A stretch of 64,000 bases of DNA, taken from Steinernema hermaphroditum. Lineage: Eukaryota; Nematoda; Chromadorea; Rhabditida; Steinernematidae. A program made the position numbers and the translations under genes. The notes below the pieces were generated by a model, which worked only from the letters and a program-made list of their open reading frames with translations, did no database searches and was not told where the DNA came from. How positions within the stretch are numbered: the first letter of the stretch is position 1; every line of letters begins with the position of its first letter. The stretch is from assembly GCA_030435675.1 (NCBI GenBank), contig CM059624.1:8332769-8396768 (forward strand). The letters are read 5' to 3'. Positions 44,993-57,013 of this stretch are shown here, in pieces.

Positions 44993-45660
44993 TTAGAGGG
45001 AGTTACGAGTCGTGCCTCGGGGAGCCACCTGAGGTGATATGGCGTTGGATAAAGGAGCGACCTCGGGAGGCAGCTGGGGAAGGGTGTTGAGCGTCTCTTG
45101 GGAGTAAGAGGGGAGGGCCTTGACGCGGAGGTACTCGGGAGAGCCCGCGGGAATGAGTCGGTGGTAGATCTTGGCGGGACCGGTGGGCACGAAGTAGCGA
45201 GCGGAAGCCACGGGGGCCTCCAGTGAGGAGTGGGCCACGGCTTCCAAGGGCTGCGGCGCAATGTCGTTGAGGCTCTGAAAGGGTCCGATCATGGAGGGAT
45301 CGAGTGAGGGATCAGACATAGTAGGGCTTGTTCAAGGCTAGCGACTTGTAGTGGGGGCTGTCCAAGGGGACAGGGTGGTAGGAGACCTTGGAGTGACCCA
45401 CAGGAATGAAGTAGCGCCGCGTGATGCGGTACTTCCGGACGGCACCCCTAAAACGATTTGAAAGGGCCGCGAGAGAGGTCCTACTGGTTGATGAGCTGCT
45501 GTTGAGCCTCGGCATCGGGGTAAGTGTTGCCTCTCTGCTGGGGAGGCTGATAGAGGTGCTCAGGCGCCTGGGAAGGATACTGTAGCTGTTGAGGATACTG
45601 GGAGTACTCGCCGAAAGCGACGACCCCCAGGAATCCAATGAGGACGACGCGAGATAGCAT
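44993..45660 (-). CDS. Secreted protein with two related internal units, unknown
   Basis: Three exons (45485-45660, 45318-45447, 44993-45274) join to exactly 195 residues. Residues 1-16 are a signal peptide (MLSRVVLIGFLGVVAF). A Q/P/Y-rich segment follows (YSQYPQQLQYPSQAPE). Then come two related units: RRYFIPVGHSKVSYHP with SPHYKSLAL, and ARYFVPTGPAKIYHRL with SPEYLRVKAL. The C-terminus is rich in P, L and S. The repeats suggest an extracellular structural or cuticle-associated protein, but this is inference and no named family is recognised. No dibasic cleavage sites typical of neuropeptides flank the units. Confidence 0.65.
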
Positions 45661-47807
45661 ATCGATACCGATAAATGGTCGCTTAGCGGTTTAAGTAACG
45701 AAGAAGGAAGGCGGCCGCCAAACCGGAATCGCTTTTCGCGGCTTTACAGCGTTTCTTCGCGCCTTCGAGCTTCGGAATCGCCCCTCGGAGACGACCTTCG
45801 CAACTTTCTCTTTTTGTGTCCCATGTGCACGAGATCTCGGTGCGAGCACAGTGGGAGCGAAACCGGTCCAGGCTGGCAGAAGACGTTCTAAATCGACAGT
45901 GACGCAACATGGGAAGCAGCGGCAAAATGCTTCGAATAGCCTCGGGCGAAGTCGAGAACTCATGGCTCGAGCGGAATATCAAATCAGAATGTGTGAAAAA
46001 CGGCGGTAAACTGAAGCAAAGAGAGGGAGATGGACTGTAGGGCCCGCGTATACGAAGAAGTTAAACGTTAAAAGTTAAAAACCGACACTGTAATGTTGAC
46101 TCTTGACTGTCGTCGATGATCGGATTTTGTAGAAGGCGGCTGACGTTCTTGCCAGAACGGTACATTACAGTATGATAAGTGTCCAAGTGTCACTGCTTTT
46201 AGTACCAAATGGTTTTGACGACCGCAAAACATGTTCTGTTTTCGTGCTAGGGGTGGCCAGCATATGTCATCTTCATTTGGATTCATCCGAGGTCTTCTGA
46301 CGACTGACGGAGCACTACTCTTCCCGTTTTTCTTTTATTTGAGTTGTGCTACCTCCGGAACCCGGATGTACTGGGAGGGTCTGCCAAAGGCTGATTTTTG
46401 AGAATTGTATACCTTTGCAAGAGGCATATTAGCGCCCTTTCCACACTTTCTGGAAATGCACCTTTTGTAACACAGCTTGCATATCTGATGCAGAGGAATC
46501 CATCTCCACATGGTGAAAGTCAGCATTAAGCCCTTGGGCAACGTGTCCATCTTGCTTTCGTTTTTCTGTGCAGAACATGTAACTGCAGCTGCGTTCCCAT
46601 GATTTCCGCGATCAGCTGGCGCCATTTTTCATTCAATCAGCCCTGTTTCGCACCCGAAGTGCAGAGCGTGTTTTCCTATTTTAGGAGTGTCGCGTGTCCG
46701 ACATTTTCCCATACATCTTCATAATCGCCTTTTCTATAATAATCTCAAAAATCTAAAAAATGGCTAAAGGCTTCAAGAAACAGTATGGTCCCGTCCAGAA
46801 CTGCCTCTCATTAGTCTGTACTTTCAAAAATGCTCTTAACAAGAGGCTCGAGAGAGATTGTTTTGATGTGTGCAGTGCGTATTAATGAAGCAAGCCACCC
46901 CTGCTTACAAAAGGTGCATCATCACATGCATTTGTGCTTGCTCTGGCGTTCACAACAAGGTCAGCTACAAAGGAAAGCGTTCCCGGGATCGCGAATGTGG
47001 TCGGTCTTCAGCCTCCCCGTGAGAGTAACTACTTGTGACGCGTGATTCACTCTCCGCTGTCAGGAAAAGTCCCATCCGGAAGCAGACAAAAACACGCAAA
47101 AGCAGTTTCCGAACAACCCACTTCCAGAGCGGGTCTACAGTAGCCCGTTCAAAGGCCACAATCGCAGGGTGTGCGTAGGCCGAGGTTCCGATGTTTTCAC
47201 GACAACTTGGTTACTTCCTACAAAAATTAAAAGTGTAAAGAGGAAAATAGTGGCTAATTGTTGTTTTGCTCGCTGACGCGTAGCTCCTTCATTGAACCTC
47301 ACCAGATTTTCGTCCATCGAGGGAAAACATATTTTCGAGAAGAAAAGCGCTAGAGCGTGTCAAATAGAGGTAACCGAAGGTAGGAAGAAGCGACGTTGCA
47401 GAAGATGTTCACTTCCTCGTAAACAAGATGACGTGCTCGAGTTCATCGCTCACCCTGATCGGGCATCCGGAGGGGCACTCACACCACTGAATGAGAAAAA
47501 GTATCACACTGCGAATTCCAAGAAAGTGGGTAAAGTGCTTTTTAAGTCATTTCATAAGAGCTTTTATAGTCCATAAATGCTTTTAACTTCGGCTTCTTTA
47601 CATCGTCTTCTAAGTCGACGTTTCTTTATGTCTTTATGAAACACAGAAGGCCCGACGAGTTCCTTGCTCGCGATTACTGTATATTTCGGTGCACAGCGAC
47701 AAGAATATGGATAGATGTTGTTCAGGCACAGCACAGAAATCGTCTCAAAACCCTTTTTTGAAAATTGGATAGGGTCCTCTATAGACGTTTTCCAATTCGC
47801 TTTCTTG
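45661..47807. other. Intergenic, no gene recognised
   Basis: 2.1 kb. The best open frame is 46335-46625 (minus, 96 codons, seven cysteines including CKLCYKRCISRKCGKG), which has no family signature and may be chance or a remnant. A plus frame at 47292-47576 is lysine-rich and also unassigned. Confidence 0.35.
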
Positions 47808-47819
47808 TATAACACGGGT

Positions 47820-48356
47820 ATATCTTTCTTGTATAACAGTCTCATTCGTGTCGCGGTGGCGAGCGGTCGGTCTCTCATTCGCTCTCTAAGCGTCTGATCG
47901 GTCAGACAGCAAACCCTGTGGCATCTGTGAGTCTTCCGGCTTCGAGGGTGAATTGGGACACCCGGTAAGCCGTAGTCCCACCACTGCTGACAACAAGATG
48001 TCCGACGCCAGGAATCCCGCTACACGAGAAGTCACTCTGAAGGTCGACGACGCTCCAAGGACACCACCACCGGTGAAGACGCAACTCCTGCACCGCGGAC
48101 TCATCTCTCCGAAGCAGATGCGAGCTCAGAAGCGTCCGTTGTGCCCCAAACGCCCGCGAAGAAGATATTCCGTCGCTGTTTCTGGAGTTTCGAGCATTCC
48201 CTCATGCCCCGTGAAGTGCGCCGCCACCAACCAGTTCGTCATCTACGCCACACCAGAGATGAAGTCGACTGCCCGTGATATCCTCTGTCTGTCTATTATC
48301 GGTGTCGTGCAAGGTGAAATGCCTTTAATTCACGAAATAAAGTAAAGTAAAGTAAA
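47820..48356 (+). mobile_element. Retroposed sequence with 12-bp target duplication and AAAGT tail
   Basis: GTATAACACGGG occurs at 47808-47819 and again at 48357-48368. Just before the right copy is a tail of about four AAAGT units, preceded by AATAAA. These marks fit insertion of a reverse-transcribed RNA (LINE/SINE or processed transcript). The insert holds an open frame (47953-48345) with MSDARNPATREVTLKVDD and a basic stretch (CPKRPRRRYS); no domain is recognised. A short tandem duplication (CTTTCTTGTATAACA) at the left edge makes the exact start uncertain. Confidence 0.6.
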
Positions 48357-48368
48357 GTATAACACGGG

Positions 48369-51300
48369 GCATTTCTGGACCCAGTGATTATTTTTTGATG
48401 TGATCGCAGTTATCGGGAGCCGAGCGTGCTACAGAGATCCACTCCGTTCCCCTAAAAGTGCACGTTCTCTTCATTCATGTAGAACTGCGACTCTGTGCAA
48501 ATCAGGACGTCTCTCTATTTCTTTAGAGCACGGGAAGAAGTTAGAGCAATCTGCCGTGTTTGCCTTCGAGAACTCAAAACAAACCCGTTGTTTCGACAAA
48601 AAGTGGCCCTTTTACTGTGCCTCTTGCATCGCCTTGAGAGTGCACACAGAGGTCACAAGTTCTTTCCATCCATATGAAGCTGGTAGATGTGAGGAACGGC
48701 GCCTTTGAGCAGAGTCACTCACGTAGTCATAGCTTAATTGAATGTCCTTTCACCACAATTGCAGGTGAGAGAACGTCCATACCTCGTGACCATTTCTTCG
48801 CCCCGATCCACCGAAAGGGTAATTCGTTTGAATTCGCTTTTTCCTCGTTCATCTTTTTTGCTTCTCTCCTCTTTGGATCCATTTCAAATAGGCCTGCAGG
48901 TCCCACTTTCGCCCCATCGAAGTAAAGATCGGCGATTTGCGGGCGGATTTCGAAAATAGTCGTCATGTTGCCTAGTGAAGTTCGTTCGTTCGCCGGGATC
49001 TGCCAGAGTCGTCATGTGGACGCCCTTCCAGAAGCTTCTCTGGAAGGTCGTTTCGCCTTTTTTTCGCGAAGGTCGAAGGATTCGTTTCGCCAAACGCCGT
49101 TGTTCTTCGAGGCAATTACGGGATATTCGCCTCCATAATCGAATTCGCCCCCGAAGGAGTCCCTAACCACATTACGCGAAAATAATTGTTTACCGCTACG
49201 GTAGCCCTTAAAGCCCATCTCCTCCGGCCTTCTTCTAGGTTATGCCAGCCAGAGCCGAGCCCATGTCTACCTAGGCTCATCGCCCTCGTCACGATGATTT
49301 GTGTCGCCTCATAAGGGCCGAATCGAGGCGCTTTCAGTCGTCAGGCAATGACTCCTCTTCGAACCGTCGCGCGGAGACAATCGGAAATCTGTTCGTCGTT
49401 TCTTCTCGACGAATCGTTTTCGTCGACGGTGGTCGTTGGGACGGCGCCCTCGTCGGGATTATGTATTTTGGCGCTGGCGGGAAATTAGAGGGAATCCACT
49501 GGATTGGGTGATTAGGGGTGATTGGCGAGGTGCTTCCGAGCGAAGATTATCCGTTCTCTCGGAGGAATCCGAGTCGCGCCAGGCATGCACCGCGTGGCGA
49601 TTCGTCTTCCGAGGTGCCGACGAGGCGAATCATCCCCTCGGGCAGAAGTATCAATTCGAGAAGATTTGCGACCACACGCGGATTATCTATGTTTGCGTTT
49701 AGCGTTCCTCGGATGTTTTCGTATTACTGTAGTGCTCTAGGAGCCGGAGCGGATCTGAGTCTAGCGAGGAAGGAGGCGCGGAAGATAAGGCGTTATATGA
49801 TTTCTAGAGGAGGTCTTTAATTTCAAATTAGCGCCCATTAATAATTGACGGCGCAACTCTGTTTTATTAATGTTCTCCGTGAGCGTCTCGAGAAGACGAC
49901 CGTATTTTTAGTATTAATCGGCGCCGTCTGATTCAGCGATGTTCCCTCCAGACTGCCACCCTTCTCGGCCATTCTCCTGTAGGTGTAGCCGTGGAGGGCT
50001 TCTTCCTTTCGCTCGACGCCTTGCGTACCGTACTCCCCCTTCACTTCTTGCTTTTGCAAGCCTGCAAAGGACACAACACAGAGGGCCACTTCATTTTCTC
50101 GTCGTCCGCGCGTCCAATCTGTGAATGAATCAGTCATCCGCCTCGGCGCTTCTTCGCAATTACTCGCGTCTCTTCGACGTCCATCCAATCACCGCCTTTC
50201 GAATTGCCGGAAATCGCTCATAGTCGTCACCTCCAACATCCCTATAAAAATAAATCTCCTCCGCCATCTTCCGCTCATCCTCTACAGCGCTCCTTCCCCT
50301 CCCGGAGCGCCGCTCCACGAGTGACGTGAGGAGAAACAGGCTCCGTTTTGATTGACGTTTAGGTGCGCCGAGTTTCGCTTTTTGGGCGATGTGAAGGGCG
50401 CGCGGAGTCCGCCGTGCATGGGTAAACGACGTTCTGTTTCCCTTATCACTGGGCCATGAATATTCATTCGAATTTCTTCGATCCTCAGAGTTCCCATTTC
50501 TGGGAACGCCAGGTTTCAGAGATTTCGCTGCTTTCCCGTGGGAAGAATAGAATTTCCGATGAACCGAACGCAATCGGACCACAGATTTTGTTTTGAGGCC
50601 CTTTGTCGTTTGTTTTTACGGTGATGTTTTTCAGTGTTTGCAGCGCTGCCACGAATAGACCCCGCGTGACGCGGTCCATGGGATACGGGGGGTACTGTAG
50701 GTGGGGAATGAACCACAGCTAACTTCGGGGAGCATAGCGTTCGGCGCTGTGACCTTCAGCCCCCGGCACTTTTGGTGACTGCTTTTGCTCATTGTCCTCG
50801 TACAATCCTCAAAAGGAGTAGTGATCGCCCTTTTAATCCTGCCAACTTCCGGCTTCGTCGTCCTCTAGAAGATCAGCTTCAGGACGATCGGTTCGAGGAA
50901 TGCGCGGCTTCGGATAGCGCCCTGGAGGCCAGAAGCCTTTCGCCCTTTGCGTTCCCTAATTAAACCCTCCGAGGCTTCGCCACGTCACCTATTCCGCGGC
51001 CCCTATTCCGTATAATCTCATGCCCCGAACCACCGTAGTCAAGATTCGGAATGCCGACAGAGGAGATTATCCCCTCGAGCCGATTTGATCCCGCCGGCGT
51101 CCGAATAGCAAAGGCGTCACCTTCGCGCTCATTAGATATGCATCGCCCTCAAAGTTCTGCCTTCTTTCCGGTAAGGGGCGGAGGATGGGCGAGGGCCGAA
51201 CCACTCCCGGATGTTGGGCTGGATAATGGAACTGCTTCCAGGGGAATTGGCGGTGATTAGGCGTGCGTCGGGCGGTTGATGAGGATCGTCTCTCTTCTGT

Positions 51301-51588
51301 GCGCTCCTGAGTGGCTCTGGGGACTCCAAAGGTCAGCATGGCAGTTCCCGGGATCCTCGGCGCCTGAATAGGCGCAATCAGGGCCGGCCTTCCGATGGGG
51401 AGTTGCCCTCGGCGTCTTAGCGACAGGTGGGCGGAAGCCGCGCGAGTCACGCGAGCACGTCTTAATTGGCCGCGGCCGAGATTAATCCACACTCCGGCGC
51501 GCTAACTACAAACGCCGTCCGCATATTTCACTCCTCTTGACGCGATATAAGCCGCTTCGGGAGCCTCGAAATCACTTCTTTCAGGAGG
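48369..51588. other. Intergenic region upstream of flp-6
   Basis: 3.2 kb without a recognisable gene. Open frames overlap on both strands. The last few hundred bases should hold the flp-6 promoter; TATAAG lies at 51546-51551, 38 bp before the ATG. Confidence 0.4.
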
Positions 51589-52409
51589 ATGCGTCCGCTC
51601 TGTCTCGCCCTTACCGTAACCTTCGTGGCGGTCGCCTCGAGCTTCAAGCCGGTGCAGCGCGCCCCGAGTCCTCTGGAGGAGTCCCTCTTCTGCGAGACCT
51701 TTCCGAAGCACCCCGCCTGCGAGGCCCAAGGTAACTCATCTTCGGAGCCCTCGCCCCAGACGATGCCCCTAGAGGGGCGCCCTGTTTACGAACCCTAATG
51801 GGGGCAGAATCCAATTTGGGCGTTTTTCTCGGACCCCGTCACGTCACTCTCGGGTCAGGTGTTCCCTAATTGGATTCCGACTCCCCGGAGCACGTCTGAC
51901 ACTCATCCTTTTAGTCGGCCAGCAGATGGAGAAGCGGAAATCGGCCTACATGCGCTTCGGACGATCGGACGGCGGCGTCGAGATGGAGAAGCGGAAGAGC
52001 GCCTACATGAGGTACTGTACCCAGGCCAAGACATGTCGTAATCGAGAGATTCAGGTTCGGAAAGCGCAGCAATGATGAGGAGGAGTTCGGCGTGGAGGAG
52101 CCGATGGTGAAGCGCAAGTCTGCCTACATGCGCTTCGGCAAGAGGAAAAGCGCTTACATGAGGTACTGAAAGCGGCTCTGGGGACCACCCTGAAGGGCCG
52201 ATTCTTGCAGATTCGGCAAGCGAGAGGACGGCTTCGGCGACGCCGCGACCATGGAGAAGCGCAAGTCGGCTTACATGCGGTGAGTGCTCGGTGTCCCGCA
52301 GCCTCTCAGAGATCGTTTCAGGTTCGGAAAGCGCGGCGACGACGTCGAGGCGGCGGTTCCCTTCGAGATGGAGAAGCGCAAGTCGGCCTACATGCGCTTC
52401 GGACGCTAA
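51589..52409 (+). CDS. flp-6: FLP-6 neuropeptide precursor (six KSAYMRFamide copies)
   Basis: FMRFamide-like peptide precursor, cleaved at dibasic sites and amidated on the glycine. Five exons (51589-51730, 51915-52011, 52055-52162, 52211-52279, 52322-52409) give exactly 167 residues. Residues 1-18 are a signal peptide (MRPLCLALTVTFVAVASS). A spacer with two cysteines follows. The sequence KSAYMRF-G then occurs six times, followed by R, KR or the stop, and each is preceded by KR. Acidic spacers (SNDEEEFGVEEPMV, EDGFGDAATME, GDDVEAAVPFEME) separate them. C. elegans flp-6 also encodes six copies. Three introns split the peptide between MR and F. The last peptide ends FGR and stop. Confidence 0.97.
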
Positions 52410-54275
52410 GCCTCGGGCGTACATCTAAAGCGATGTTTCTCTCCGGTCCTTCTCTCTAGTTGAGCAATATCTCCCCTTCTGATCTCCCTTCCCTATACAT
52501 ACAGTACTCTGTCTTGTGGATGCACGGTATTGGCGAGTTGTTTGTCGAATAAAGTGGCGACTTTGAGGACTGGAGGCTAGATGGCGTGAGGAGCGTGATG
52601 CCTGCAATTGAATAATCGAGCAAGGTGTGTCCAAAGGGCAGAGTAAGTACTACGCGTTGAGCACGGAAGATCTGAGAAATTCCGTTTCATCAACGGAAGA
52701 ACTTTGACGGTGACTTCGATTATCTCTGCGAGAAGCCTGTACGACAAGCCGCAGAGTGTTCCAAAGGCGAACGTGCGCGACGGCAGAGGACCGTATGGCT
52801 CAATCGGCACCAACACATTAGAAAAAGCGAAAATCGGAGAATCTGTGCAGGCGATAGGAGTGCACCGGTCTCAGTGATTAACTGAATTCATTCTACCTTG
52901 CATCTCCACTTTGCGATGCAAAAAAAAGAATTAGCGGGGCTACTTTGACGCTAGCACTGCGCTCTTATAGAATTATAGTAGAACCTAGATAACGTGATGT
53001 TTTGGTTACCTTCCGTAATAGCCCGACCTTGATCCAAAGGGCCACAACACTTTGTACTTATAATCATTCAAACGAACAAACAGTTTTCCACGTGTTCTCT
53101 GATTTCCGTGCCTCCTTCCTGGGAAAACAATGCGATCGACTAAAGATCCTCCTAATGAACAAGATTCCAATGGATTAACTGTGGAATGCAGGTCACCGCA
53201 TTCTGTAGAAGCCGCATGAAAGGCGCTCCTTAGTTGAGCGCCAAACGGACTGAAAATAGCTCAATTGTGGTCGTCCACACCTTAAGTGCACACCTTTATT
53301 TCGCTTGAATCGCTGGGCTTCGTTCGTTCAAAATATATCTACCCAAGGAACGCCGAACTGGAGGATAGATCTGGAGGGAACACCGAATTCGACAGTATTT
53401 ACTAGACATATAGAAGCTTCGGTGTCAAAGCCATCTGGTGTACTGTAACAGTCGCAAGCCACGAGAAGAAATTTCGTCCGCGCATGCAGGCGCAAGAAAA
53501 AGGCGGGAAGACTCCGATCTCGGAGGAGAAATCACAGAGAAACAGAAAGACGATTAGGGTTGCATTATGTCCTGAAATCAAATGAATTCCCTGGTTATCT
53601 GAAATAGAAATAGTCCAATGGTAGTCACGACAGTGAACCCATCCTTGCTCCCATATCCTGCAAAGTGGCGTTAGATGGACTCCGTGAATAGAGCTTGTAC
53701 ATTCCTGAACATAGGATGAAGCGTTGATGTGAGCCGTAGCTCCATCGCCCGAATTATAGATACCATCGAGACCGTTCTTCGACTATCCCTCTCCATCGGG
53801 TCTAGCCTCCCGAAGTGGCGCTGTCCTCTGAGCCCTCGGAGCGTATCCCGAGGCACTTCGCTGTCCTGAAAGTGCGGTGTCCTCGAATTCCTTGCTTTCC
53901 TGTTTGCATTTCGCAGAATCGTGACACCGCCGTCGAACAGACGGCTAATCTTTTGTGTTAACATCGCCAAATTGTCGAGGAACTGCAGCTTCGCGCTTCC
54001 CCAAAAGTCGTTTTTTGGCGTTCCAGGAAGACGACTTTGCGGCTGCAGTTCTCCCGACTCGGCCTTTCTCGGTATCCCCAATTTGGCCCTCGGCGCTGAG
54101 TCATCGCGCGTTTTTTGAGTTCTCGGGATTCGGGGCGGGGCGCCGCGCCCAATGATCTCGGCAATTACAAAGTCGCAAACCCTCGACGCGATCATCACCC
54201 TAGGAAAGCTCGTCTCCCCCTCCGAGTGCACTTCTGTTTCAGGTGACTTCCCGGAATGCACTGAGCCTCGGAAGC
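52410..54275. other. Intergenic, no gene recognised
   Basis: 1.9 kb between flp-6 and the first SMOC-like gene. AATAAA at 52549-52554 is a likely flp-6 polyadenylation signal. The longest open frame (53671-54261, minus, 196 codons) is Arg/Ser-rich, overlaps the next promoter and shows no domain, so I do not call it. Confidence 0.45.
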
Positions 54276-56593
54276 ATGCAGCCTCTCATCCTCCTCTTCT
54301 GCCTCTGCCGCGTCTTCGCCGCCGTCGACGTCTTTGGATCGCCCTTCGTGAGTTCTTCTCCCACTTTTAACCCGGGGCCCAATCAGAGTCGACGCCGCAA
54401 TCAGTCCGCTGACGTCACTCGCCTCCAAACACTCCTGGACCCTCAATCTTCTCACTTCTAAACGGATCCGGTCCCGGAGGACCTGAGTCATCTCCCCGGA
54501 CGCATAATCGCATTCCACAGCCCATCTCGGTTAATTGGACGCCTTTCCAAGAATGCGTTGGGCCGCGCGCCCCAAAAGTGCAAATCTCTTTTTCTGTAGG
54601 ACACCACTTCTTTTCACTACGTGCCGAGGACGATTTTTGTTTTTTGCGCTACAGAACGTCCTCGAGCAGCGTGACATTTGTTTTTCCAATTCGATCATTT
54701 ATCAAAGAGAACGCGGAGACGCCGCGATCGAAGCGGCAGACCGAGTGGAGCCTCGATCCGATCGGATATAAAAAGGAATTTGGACTATTTTGAGAGGAGA
54801 AGGCGGGGAAGCCTCGCTCCGTTGGGGGATGTGGACAGCATGCACAGAGAGGCGACGGGTGACAAGGTGCACTTATCCCGAACTCCCATAAAAGAGCTAT
54901 AAAAAGAGAGTGCTTCGTCGACCTGTAGTTCTCGACGAAGATGTGTCTGTCGGTGAAGACGACCTGCTTGAACTCGTCGCATGCCAGGGATGCCAGAGAT
55001 CGTGGTGATGAGGAAGCTGGGCAGTCCATAGCCCCCCGGTCGTTATGTGTTTTTCGCCGTGATCAGCCTGATCCTCTCTCTTTTTTCGCTCGTCGGTGCT
55101 CGGCGCGACACAAAGGGAAAAAGTGTCAAATTTCGATTTTGAACACTTCTGTCGGCACATCGCTTTGATCTCGCTTAAAATAAATTCCATCGAAAATCGC
55201 GGCGATCCGAGTGTTTACAGCGCCCGGCTCAGGGACGATTCTTCTCCTCCGCCCGAAGGAGCGCGAGTGCTTCGGAATTTCATCAGCGGCCACTTAGTTA
55301 TGCGCAGGCGCCCCAAAATACGAAATAGTCGCCATTTCGAAAGAGGCGACTCTAGGGTCAATCCCAAAATAGACGCAAAAAGGAAATCACAATGGAGTCC
55401 GCTGCGCGCCCGGACGAACTTGCCGGAGCGCTTTGTTTTTGTTTTCGACTCTGTTAGGAAGTGACGTCGTCTTGCAGAAGCCACTGCGCCGCTGCAACGC
55501 GTCGATCGTCTGCGGGGAGGCTGACCTCTTGGATTCGCCCCTCTGCGGCTCCGACGGACGCACCTACGACTCGGAGTGCGACCTCAAGAGGGTCGTTTGC
55601 GCGGGGAAGGCCGTCAAGATACACCACGAGGGGCCATGTTCGAGTAGGCATCGGCTTCCATAGCCCACTCTGTAGAAGATGCCTAGGCGCCGAGAAGTGC
55701 CCCCTCGACAGGAGCTTCCAGAAGGCGTTGCTTGCCGAGGACGCTGACGTCTTCGTGCCAAAATGCAACGACTCCGACGGCTCCTACAACAAGATACAGT
55801 GCCATGGGAGCACGGGCTACTGCTGGTGCGTCTCGAAGGAGGGCCGCCCGATTCCTAAGACCCATTGGAGCCTTCGGGAGGCATCCACCCTCCAGGAAGC
55901 GCCAAAGTGCGAGCCGAGGGTCGGGCGCCGCTCCAACCGCCGAAGGACCCACGTGGAGCGGAACAACCCGAAGGGTGAGTCCAGAAACCGCCCCAAGAAG
56001 GCATCGCCTTCTTAAGCGTGCACGTTCCCCGACCGGACGATCTTCAACGACAACCTGCTGAAGATGTTTGCAAGGGAGTACGGCAGACTTCCCGAAGAGG
56101 CGAAGAGAGACGCGAAGACGGCGAACTTAACGACCGAGCGGGCGGCGGCTTACTGGAAGTTCGAAGAGCTCGACTCCGACGCTGACGGCGCCGTCTCGAA
56201 GACGGAGATCGAGGGCCTCGGACGCATCGTGCGAGGCTACGTAAAACCTCCAGCCTGCGCGAGGCAGTTCCCGGAGGTGTGCGACTCCGACCGCGACGGG
56301 AGGATCGGCCGCGAAGAGTGGATCGGCTGCCTCGGCGACAACTTCGCCAGTGAGTGCCACGCTCAGCCCTAGCCCTGAGTCGTTCCTTTCAGAAGTCGAG
56401 ATCCAGCACATCAAGGGTGAGCGCTTCTTGCCTGTCCGTCCTGCAGTGCACTTCCCTGTGCAAACACTCTTAACCACCACTAATCCACGACTAATCCCTC
56501 TTTCCAGCCTCCTACCGTATCCTCGATGCTCTCCGACCGCCTCGCCTCCGCAACCTCGCCTCTTCGGCCTTTAATCTTCTCCGAAACGGTTAA
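54276..56593 (+). CDS. SMOC/SPARC-related protein: Kazal, thyroglobulin-1 and calcium-binding EC domains
   Basis: Secreted matricellular protein of 322 residues in six exons (54276-54347, 55478-55643, 55687-55974, 56017-56349, 56393-56416, 56508-56593). Signal peptide MQPLILLFCLCRVFAA. A Kazal/follistatin domain follows (CNASIVCGEADLL, PLCGSDGRTYDSEC, GPC). Next is a thyroglobulin type-1 domain (KCNDSDGSYNKIQCHGSTGYCWCV, PIPKT, PKC). Last is an EC domain with two EF-hand loops (DSDADGAVSKTE and DSDRDGRIGREEW) closed by CLGDNF. SMOC proteins modulate BMP/TGF-beta signalling outside the cell. The order FS-TY-EC differs from vertebrate SMOC (FS-TY-SMOC-TY-EC) and testican (FS-EC-TY). The first intron is 1.1 kb. 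A related gene follows 420 bp downstream. Confidence 0.9.
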
Positions 56594-57013
56594 TTCCTCT
56601 TTCCCGTCGCTTCCTTCGCTGCTTCGGCTTCCGCTTCTTCTCGGCTCCAAATCCCGCCGAGCCGGGCCTGGGTCGCATTTCTCGAATTCCGCGGCGGCCC
56701 TGGGGCTTTTAATGGTGGCGACGCGTCTTCGCTTATCAGGCAGTGAATCAGACGGCCAATCGGTCGTCGTCGGGGGGCGACGCAATTAGTTTCGTTCCCA
56801 CGCCGCCAGGTGGTTTATGCAAATGGGGACGATGAAGTGGACGCCCGGGAAGGGCCCTCCTGGCCCGCCTCCCAGCGATGTCTATCTCTGCCGCGCGAAC
56901 GTTTTTGTTTCAACAGGCGTGACTCACTTCGCTCCCTTGAACGCCCCGAGCGACCAGAGATTTCTATCTGCCCCTCACCCTCGACTCGCTCTCTTTTCAG
57001 CTATGACCGTACC
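56594..57013. other. Spacer between the two SMOC-like genes
   Basis: 420 bp with no exon recognised. It presumably holds the 3' UTR of the first gene and the promoter of the second. CTCTTTTCAG at 56991-57000 could be an acceptor for a spliced leader or a 5' UTR intron just before the ATG at 57014. Confidence 0.4.

Noticed and set aside
47953..48345. 131-codon ORF as an ordinary gene
   Set aside because: It lies wholly inside a sequence with target duplication and AAAGT tail, so it is treated as part of a retroposed element.
53671..54261. 196-codon minus-strand ORF between flp-6 and the SMOC-like gene
   Set aside because: No domain, composition typical of non-coding GC-rich DNA here, no splice partners, and it overlaps the likely promoter of the gene at 54276.
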